Positions 56,917-64,000 of a stretch of 64,000 bases of DNA are shown piece after piece. Position 1 is the stretch's first letter. The number at the start of each line of letters is the position of its first letter. Location: contig JAUZTG010000029.1 in assembly GCA_030734395.1 (NCBI GenBank), positions 4,960,001 to 5,024,000 on the forward strand, written 5' to 3'. Source of the DNA: Sarocladium kiliense. Lineage: Eukaryota; Ascomycota; Sordariomycetes; Hypocreales; Sarocladiaceae. Made by a program: the position numbers and the translations under genes. Under the pieces are notes generated by a model. That model saw only the letters and a program-made list of their open reading frames with translations, had not been told where the DNA came from and searched no databases.

Positions 56917-58391
56917 GGTGGTTCACTCGGTTGCTCTTCGTCGGGCGCGAGCTTTGAACAGGTATAAGATATAGGAAGCGATTATCAGATTGGGATTGAC
57001 CGCATTTATACCCTGGGATCAATGCAAGATGCTTCGGTCTTCTCGGCATGGACGAATCAATGTTCCAAGTCAAGCGTCCGATGTCGCGAGATGTTGAGTC
57101 ACATGAGGGGCTTAGTCACAGAATCTCCAATTGCCGAAGCGATCCCCGAGCGCTTGCGCTGCTGGGACATGATCCTGAATTATGTCTTATGTGATGTATA
57201 TCAAGGACTCGAGTGCCGACCTTGCGGGGGGTGAGCATCGGATTAGATGAATCAAGCGAGGCGATCCAGTCGGACCATTGAAGGACGGGCAGGGTCACAG
57301 ATCAAAGTACACAATCGACATAGACGAAGCCCCCATGGTGATCATAGGTTCATGAAGTTTCAGTAGCCTTTCTGAAGTGAATCCTCTCAGTTCATCCGAC
57401 TGAGTCGCTCGTCCCAAATGTTCTGGGTGACTTCATTGTGGGCGGCGCTCAGTTGATATTCTCCCATAGCGGTCCGCAAGTGCACTGTCGAGGCCCGCAA
57501 CCTTATACAAGGCGCTGAAAATGAATAGTTCAAGACAAGACTGTGCACGAGGGATGCAATGCAGAGAGAAGTGGTTTCTCAACTACCTTGTTCGGCTCTG
57601 GCACACGGCGGCAGATAGATCATGTCTGTGTTCTGCTGTAGGTAGCTGAGCTCAAGGCTGCACTTCACCAACCAGACATAACAAGAAAGAGCTTTCCCCG
57701 AAGCTCTACGATCGCTCCGAGAAGCTATTTTTGTGATGCTCTGAGTAGGGGCCATGCGGGACCCAGATGATCTACCCGAAATGTACACAATTTGAGTTTA
57801 CAAAGCTCAAGGCAATGGCATCAGGTCAACATGTAATGCCTGTCAGATGGGTTCAACAGTTACTTCACGATCAAAGTTTACCCCAAATTACATCGCCATT
57901 TCCCCAGATTTAGCCCCATGATCAAGGAACTTTGGTCCCCTCCCGGTTCCCTCTTGGTTTCCTCATCAGTTGGTGGCTGCCAATTACATAGTGGTCATGT
58001 GGAGAGCAGGTGACTTAAACTTTCAATTGACCAGAGCATTGCAATGTTAGTGGAATTGTCCTTTCAGCCTTGCTTGTCTCGAACGTCTGAGGCGGGGAGG
58101 TGGCACCGATGTGGCGGCTTCACTTCCCTACCACTTGTTCGAGGTATGTGATGCACCAGCTAGTGGCTGAACTCAACCGCCATACTGGCATGTTGCACGG
58201 AGGTAGAGGATACCGAGCTATCCGGCGAATATAAATAAGCTGATGTGCTCTCAGCTTCATTTCAATTGCCTTCAGCTGCCTGCTCATTGCATCTGACCGG
58301 CAGTATTTATTGTTCCAGCTTACATCACAACCTGACAAGATCACTTCAAGACTTCTTCCGCCACTCACGCACGAACATCGCAGTCGTCGCA
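56917..58391. other. Gene-free divergent intergenic region
   Basis: 1.48 kb between the O-methyltransferase ATG (-) and the MARVEL-like gene (+). Several frames of 60-75 codons exist, none gene-like. No RNA gene or repeat is recognised. Confidence 0.5.
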
Positions 58392-59091
58392 ATGGCCAAA
58401 TCAGGCACCGCCCATAAAGTCGTTTCCGTTCTGCTTCGCTTTGTGGAGTTTGCCAGTGCCGTAATTGTTCTTGCAATTCTCGCTCGCTTCTGCCATCTCC
58501 TCGGGGTCGTCGATGCGAATACAGATGGACGGCTCATCTACGCCATGGTCGTGGCGAGCATAGGGATTGTCTACACAATCATCTTCTTTGCTCCTGTCAG
58601 AATGCTGTTTTTGGCATTCCCGGCCGACTTTGTGCTCTTTATCATGTGGCTCGTGGCATACTGCCTTCTCCAGTCTGTTAGTTCTCCCGTGATAGGTGTC
58701 GGATGCGCTTTACGAAGGAGATGTCTTTGAGATAATGTGGTACTGACTTCGAACAGAGAACCTCCCACCATGGCTGCAGCACAGGATGGTACAACGATTA
58801 TTGGGGCTACTATTGGGGCCGGTTCTGGCGAGTTGGCCCAATCGGCAGAGTCTCCATCAACGGGGCAGGATGCGGTCAATGGAGGACGGTGTTGGCCTTC
58901 TCATTCGTCGCCTGGTTCTTCCACTTAGTTAGTGGTGTTCTGGTGAGTATTGACTGGGAATGTGCCCTGGCTTCAATGAATATGTGAGACTAATCGGATG
59001 CCTCCAGGGGATCTACGTCTTCAGTACCTACATCAAAGGCGATAAGGCAAAGCCCGACACGCAACATCACCCTGAAAAGCTCAACAGGTAA
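58392..59091 (+). CDS. MARVEL-like four-helix membrane protein
   Basis: The exons are 58392..58676, 58757..58942 and 59008..59091 (introns 80 and 65 bp), giving 184 residues. Four hydrophobic segments are visible: around VEFASAVIVLAILARFC, IYAMVVASIGIVYTIIFF, FPADFVLFIMWLVAYC and, in exon 2, TVLAFSFVAWFFHLVSGVL. The middle exon holds a Tyr/Trp/Gly-rich loop with Cys residues (CSTGWYNDYWGYYWG, then GAGCGQWR), typical of the small fungal MARVEL proteins of the plasma membrane. The ATG at 58392 follows an in-frame but unsupported upstream extension. The end is uncertain: I stop at TAA 59089-59091, although GTAAG there could be a donor; the nearest acceptor would make only a 33-bp intron. The function is unknown. 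Confidence 0.75.
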
Positions 59092-60871
59092 GATCACTTC
59101 AGCTAGTGGGAATTAGACAGAAGATTGTACGCTGACAAGATATTGAAACAAGGAATCACTCCCCAGCGTACAGCCACGAGCGGAATGGCCAGCCCGGAGC
59201 GACGATGGCCCAACCCACAGTACCTGCTACTAACGTGTAGTCTCATCAAGGCCAGATCCAGAAGCCTAGAGAAGAATACCGCAGAGAATGTCACCCATAG
59301 CTATTGCGTCGTTGGCCTGGTTTAATTGAGACTGGGAATTGGATGTTGTCCATTAGGCCAAGATATGCGTTTCTCTTGTACCTCGTCAGATCTGAACATC
59401 TTTAATGCGAATCTACACACCAACTCTTCTAGCTTTCCACTTGAGAAAGCTCTCCTCGTTCACGGAAACACCTGCAGATGTCAAATCTGGCCTTCGTGGA
59501 GATTGATCAATCCCATCTGGTGCTCTGAGCTGTCCTGTATTAGCTTGGCGCTTCTTTGGGCGACAGCTCCGAGCTAGATCACAGACACTCGTAAATTCTG
59601 AAGTAGCTTTGAGGCTTGAAATGAGGTGGGAGGTTTCAATGAGGCAGAAGCTCTACGCCACATATCTAGTCAAGGCCAGCCACTGAGCATCAGCTGAACA
59701 TCATCAGATGCGTAAGTACTAGGACTAGCAATGAGACTTGCCACATGCAATTCACTTTCTTTAGCTTCACAATGAGACGAATCATTCGACACCACCGATT
59801 GTGGCTTTCTGCTCCATGTGAGCTGCCTTGTTAGCTGACCTGTGAGAAAGTAGCAGTTCACCGAGCTGGGGAAGATGACGGCTTCCAGCTTATAGCCACG
59901 AATTTGTGGTTGCCCACTCGGCGCTTTGCAAGTTCGTGGCGCCCCTTCATATCTCTTCCCAAGCGGCTCTCTCAGCTCATGCAGCTCCAGCATCCGACTC
60001 CTTGAACGATCTTCCGGACTTGGGCGCTCTGGAGCATCTTTGGGTATCTCCATCCCAGCCAGGTCCCTACTTTACACAAGCGGGCCCGGCCGCATAGTGT
60101 CTCTTTGAATCAGTTTACAGTTCCTGTTTTTCGATACCCAGTATCAAGCTGCAGCACGATGCTGCAGACGTCTAGTTCATTCGGCTCAGCAGGCACCATT
60201 ACAGAATGACCCCCTTGGGCAAAGGGCAAAACTGCTCGCCACCCCTCCACACAAGTAGGTCGGCTAGTTCATGCTGCCTCGCCAAACGTCCATGACCACC
60301 CGCCACTCTATTGTCAATCACGTGCGTCGAAGATGCTGAGGGTTCGGTGTTCTACCAGGAACCTGGTTCCTAGGGCCGCTGACGGGAAGCCGAACGGTTC
60401 TGCCTCGGTACTACCTATCAGCATCAGGCAGCAATTCACTTGTTCAGGATTTCGTAGCGAAGCGGGTAGTTGCTTTGGTAACTGAACAGGCAGCAGCTCC
60501 GCTCCGATTCACGAATTGCTCGTGCGTTGGGGTTTTATTGACAAGGCGTCGAGGCGGCAGCAGCAGCAGCAGGATCATCGAGAGTCGTCGCGAAGAGCGA
60601 GTGGGAATAGCCTCGTATTTCCCGGCTAAAGTTTAATGGGCAGAGTATACTCTGTACCTGAACGCTGTCACTCATGGAACTCGTACTATGGAACTCGTAC
60701 TTCGTATAGTGGACTGGATCGTGCATAGTTGTGCCAGGAGATGTGGATCTGAACAAGGTACTTATGATCCTCATGATTTCAGGCTACAACTTAAACCACG
60801 ATGCCCTTCATTTTGACCTGAACGGCAACTCGAGGAAAACGAAAGACTTCCAATCCCGCCAAACCCTCACC
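59092..60871. other. Gene-free region upstream of the F-box-like gene
   Basis: 1.78 kb. No supported gene. A 14-bp unit (ATGGAACTCGTACT) is present twice in tandem at 60674-60701 and a short GCA run lies near 60555-60572. An in-frame ATG at 60731 extends the following ORF upstream, but the added residues look non-coding. Confidence 0.5.
60674..60701 (+). repeat. Tandem duplication of a 14-bp unit
   Basis: Two exact adjacent copies of ATGGAACTCGTACT lie about 170 bp before the F-box-like start. They look like a replication-slippage duplication. Confidence 0.85.
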
Positions 60872-62629
60872 ATGGCTAGCCATTCGCCGATTGCGCGGCT
60901 GTCCGTTGAGCTGTTCGCAGCTATACTCGAAGTTGCCGACTCACCGCTAGACATGGTGAACCTAGCATGCACCTGTAAAGGCCTCGCTCACCTCACCGAC
61001 GCGGCTCTAAGACGCCACAGAGACGCCTATGCAAAGTTCCGGTATACTTCTGATCGCAATCCACATACCATCATCACACTCGTTCGTCGCCTCGTTCTAC
61101 GGCGCGACTCTTTGGTCGCGAGGCACTTCCGCTCCTTCGACGTATGGGGCGCGCGTCTATCGTGGAGTGAATGGCGGCACTTCGATGTCGACGAGCACGG
61201 AGTGAAGTTGGCCAGTGAGGAAGCTCATGTTGATCGCCTCACTCCGAGAGAGGTCGAGCAAGTGTTGGAGACTGCAAAAACACTCTTTGACAAAAGCGAG
61301 CTGATTGCTGCTCGAGAGGAAGTGGAGACTGGCGGCGATGGGTTTCTCAAGATGCTGATCATTGCCTCGGCACCACGCCTTGAGTCTCTCAAATTCATCC
61401 GCCGGAACGACCTCCTCCATAAAAGCTGTCAGGCTTGGCTGTTCAAGTTGATCCGCTCTCAGTTAACCACTGGTCGCTGGAAATGGCTTCCTGGAGTGGA
61501 ATGGCCACCTGGGTTGAGGTCATTGCGGGAGCTGGCTGTTGGAGTTGACGCAGGCGTACTTGACAGTAACATCGACGTCGTTGACGAGAATCTCATACCT
61601 GACTGGGAAGGCCCTGCTGAAATATCAGCAATGATGAGGCTGCCGTCGCTCACCTCCCTGTACTACCATACAGCAGCCATACCACAAGAGGACGATCCAG
61701 ACTCGGATGACAATAACAGCGACAGTGGCTCTGGCTCTGGCCAACAAACTGTTCGAAGGGCTCTGGCGCCCGAAACACCCGAGAAGTCTTCGAATGTATC
61801 TCAGATCTATCTGGACGGCGTTCGCCGCGGCTCCAGAAACGACAGCCCCGTCAGCGACTTCTATACCAATCTACTAGCAATGCCTCGGGCTCTGCGAAGC
61901 TGCTCAGTCCGAATGGCAGATGATGAATGCGACCCAGCAAACATCTTGTTTGCGCTGAGCGACTTCCAGCAAGAGACACTTCAAAAGATGATGTTCTACA
62001 ACCCAGGTTCAATAGTCGGGTACCGATGCTCAGCGTATCGACCAGAAGACGTCCCCAAAGCACCGCTGACGATGTGGTGGCAGACGGCCGAGGACGTCGG
62101 ACTACAGGCATTATACGATAGGGAGGAAGGGCAAGCCACGCGCGAGGATGTTGTCAAGGCTTTCCTGAGGTACATGGATCGCGAGCACGCGGAGGTCATC
62201 ATCCTAGATGGACCACTGGAAGGAGCCTTCTTCGACGACAAGACCATGGCTTGGAGTTATTATGAGGATGCACTCCTAGCGCTGATTCGCAGCGCCGGGA
62301 AGAGGAACCTGAAGGCCTTGTTCATCGACTTTCCTCATGTGCCCGACTCAGACGGCGGTCTGGAGAGTCCCGATGGGTTCGCCAAGGTGGTCAGGCTTGC
62401 TGGAGAGCTAGGAGTTGACCTCTATGGAAGCAAGCACCTCAAGGCGAAGAGGAGACATGTGCTCGATTTCCCGAGGGCGCCGAGCAAGTGGGATCTCGTG
62501 ACGGGGCCGTACTTTGGGAAAAGGATCGAGCAAGGATTCACCGAATACGATTGCGTGGGTGACAACTGGTCCACGCCGGAAAAAGATGAGTATGCCTGGC
62601 ACTATGTGAAGCCGGAAGCTGATGCGTGA
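60872..62629 (+). CDS. F-box-like protein, 585 residues
   Basis: A single exon. The N-terminus IARLSVELFAAILEVADSP followed by DMVNLACTCKGLAHLTDAAL fits an F-box (about residues 5-50), the Skp1-binding module of SCF ubiquitin ligases. The rest, with LRSLRELAVGV and MMRLPSLTSLYYH, looks like irregular Leu-rich repeats used for substrate binding. An acidic Ser/Gly linker (EDDPDSDDNNSDSGSGSG) interrupts it near residue 280. I start at ATG 60872 because the context is good (ACCATGG) and the F-box begins right after. An upstream in-frame ATG at 60731 would add 47 residues of unlikely composition. The substrate is unknown. Fungal genomes carry many such genes of low conservation. Confidence 0.82.
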   Translation: MASHSPIARLSVELFAAILEVADSPLDMVNLACTCKGLAHLTDAALRRHRDAYAKFRYTSDRNPHTIITLVRRLVLRRDSLVARHFRSFDVWGARLSWSEWRHFDVDEHGVKLASEEAHVDRLTPREVEQVLETAKTLFDKSELIAAREEVETGGDGFLKMLIIASAPRLESLKFIRRNDLLHKSCQAWLFKLIRSQLTTGRWKWLPGVEWPPGLRSLRELAVGVDAGVLDSNIDVVDENLIPDWEGPAEISAMMRLPSLTSLYYHTAAIPQEDDPDSDDNNSDSGSGSGQQTVRRALAPETPEKSSNVSQIYLDGVRRGSRNDSPVSDFYTNLLAMPRALRSCSVRMADDECDPANILFALSDFQQETLQKMMFYNPGSIVGYRCSAYRPEDVPKAPLTMWWQTAEDVGLQALYDREEGQATREDVVKAFLRYMDREHAEVIILDGPLEGAFFDDKTMAWSYYEDALLALIRSAGKRNLKALFIDFPHVPDSDGGLESPDGFAKVVRLAGELGVDLYGSKHLKAKRRHVLDFPRAPSKWDLVTGPYFGKRIEQGFTEYDCVGDNWSTPEKDEYAWHYVKPEADA

Positions 62630-62708
62630 ACTCAACGTGGGGGCGTTCCTTTCAGGGGTACAAGTATGTAGCAAAATATTATAAATCGCCGTTCTACCGT
62701 GCCTATGT

Positions 62709-63971
62709 CTAGTTCCTTGCCCTTCCCGGCATGTATTGCATCTCGTACGAAGTATTGTTTTGATCATGAAAGTCAACTGTGATCTCCTCGGTCTTGATGA
62801 TCTTCCCAGAGTACAGAATACTCTTATCGCTCGCCTCGTCCGTAGTGACTCCACCGTTCTTCTTCATTCTTTCTCTGTCTCGGTCCGTAACGGTACTTTG
62901 CGTACCATTCTTCGTTCGCCTTCGACTCTGATCTGCTCCCGTCGATCGGATGTAGCCACCAGAAGGTCCGCTCGCACCACGGGTGCTGATCTCCTTGACG
63001 AGAGTCCTGAGTACTGGGATGGATGCTGCGACGATTGTGGTTGAGATTTCGGTCGAGGCCCAGATGATAAGCTCTCCTCCTTCGAGAGTGAAGTCGCTGG
63101 AGGCGAGAAGCTTCAACTTGGCGCATTTGACAAAGGCAGTGGCAGCAGCGCTGTTAAGGCGTCAGTGAAACTCAGGGGAGAAGATTCGATGAACTTACAC
63201 CACTCCTAGGCTCATGGCCGCCGCGATGCCTATCTTCTCCTTCTTCCGCATCTGCAGATCCTTGAGGACAACCCAGGGAATTCCTGCAAGAGCCAGGTCA
63301 CAGACACCGGAGTAGGCTGCAAAGTCGTCAGTCGAGTTCTCCTATGCAGTCCTACATGGTTTCTCTTACCTGCGGCGCCCATGGACATGCCAAGGTTGAT
63401 CTCGTACGGCCAGCACGTGCCCCCCGGTAACCATGGCTGCCATACTTTCTCGATTGGCGTGCACTGAGCCCATTGCACAATTATGGCACCAGCTTGAAAG
63501 ACATTCATCGTGACGGAGATGACCCAGAGTGCCACTTTCAACTTGGGGCCCGAGATTCGAGACAAGGTGAAGATGAAGGACGTTTTGCTGAGAGCTGGGG
63601 CAATCATGATGAACATGCCAGTAATCAAACCGCCCATGCCCACCTTGTGCGAGTATGCAGGATCGATCTGCAGGCCAGGCTTTCCGAAGCCATAATGAAT
63701 GTTGACGCTCAGCTGAATGAGGGCCACCAGGAACGAAATCTAAATTTGATGTTAGTAGTGAAGCCGAGCGTAAAGGTTATCGTTGTGAACGAACCCAAGA
63801 AGCAATCAGAAGGTAATCATCCCACCAGAGGCCTCGACTTCTCTTGAACTTGCAGTAGACCCTCAAGCCGATGAAGATCGTACATAAGCTAAACAATGAC
63901 CAACAAGCAGCATTCACCTGAGGTCCATTGTTTGGCGCATCGGGATCAGGTACAAATTCTGTGTCTGACAT
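62709..63971 (-). CDS. Rhodopsin-like integral membrane protein (PTH11-related, fungal)
   Basis: There are four exons: 63795..63971, 63370..63739, 63199..63316 and 62709..63150 (introns 55, 53 and 48 bp), giving 368 residues; 79 bp from the F-box-like stop (convergent). About seven hydrophobic segments are seen. The first loop has FKRSRGLWWDDYLLIASW (the W-DD-Y pattern of this family), followed later by GFGKP and a conserved Cys-containing CTPIEKVWQPWLPGGTCW. This is the fungal rhodopsin-like domain found in PTH11-type and many orphan membrane proteins. There is no N-terminal CFEM Cys domain. The last 90 residues are a hydrophilic, Arg/Lys/Ser-rich cytosolic tail. A sensing role at the plasma membrane is known for PTH11 itself, but for this member it is only an inference. 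Confidence 0.9.
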
Positions 63972-64000
63972 CTTGTGTTAACCGTCTTGCAATCCTGTGT

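Noticed and set aside
59092..59325. Possible extra final exon of the MARVEL-like gene
   Set aside because: It would need a 33-bp intron, shorter than any other in the window, and the added residues do not resemble the family's C-terminus.

Overview
This window is from the nuclear genome of a filamentous ascomycete (Pezizomycotina). About forty introns can be placed by reading frame and protein homology. They are 46-242 bp long (mostly 46-100) with GT..AG ends. Promoters carry long pyrimidine tracts. Most gene products have clear Pezizomycotina relatives: fungal Rap1, Kar5, Fmc1, a Zn2Cys6 regulator, a PTH11/rhodopsin-like membrane protein and a MARVEL-like protein. The beta-tubulin is a typical 447-residue ascomycete protein. 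Dothideomycetes seems plausible, but that is a weak guess. I support 22 protein genes, one of them cut by the left edge. I recognise no rRNA, tRNA, CRISPR array or intact transposon.

Layout. 1-10 kb: the 3' end of a spermidine/spermine synthase-like gene, converging on an FMN split-barrel protein gene; then a 2,094-residue seven-transmembrane protein with a huge disordered tail full of Leu-Trp motifs. 10-28 kb is housekeeping: the Hsp90 co-chaperone aha1, a 1,211-residue protein of unknown function, fmc1 (ATP synthase assembly) divergent from hal2 (PAP phosphatase), mitochondrial ribosomal protein uL6m, beta-tubulin and gcn20. 29.7-36.5 kb is a compact accessory locus: an MFS transporter, a divergent AtuA/DUF4387 fusion protein and a Zn2Cys6 regulator. 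Three to four CGG triplets lie in the shared promoter. 36.5-41.3 kb shows no gene. 41-53 kb: a 1,114-residue disordered protein gene preceded by three upstream ORFs, the palmitoyltransferase swf1 divergent from telomeric rap1, and kar5. 53.8-57 kb: a cytochrome P450 and an O-methyltransferase on the same strand. 58-64 kb: a MARVEL-like protein, an F-box-like protein and a rhodopsin-like membrane protein.

How the genes work together. Most of the window is core genes that happen to be neighbours. The MFS/AtuA-like/Zn2Cys6 trio is the best candidate for a co-regulated uptake-and-catabolism unit. The P450/O-methyltransferase pair looks like tailoring enzymes without a backbone synthase in view. 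Most notable individual observations: an in-frame TAG at codon 7 of kar5, inside the signal peptide; an ARID-like segment inside Rap1; a mitochondrial-type N-terminal extension on Hal2 behind a weakly placed first ATG; a tail-anchor-like end on the AtuA/DUF4387 fusion; and the 7TM protein with a Leu-Trp repeat tail.

All exon boundaries were placed by hand from the sequence. No alignment or search was run.
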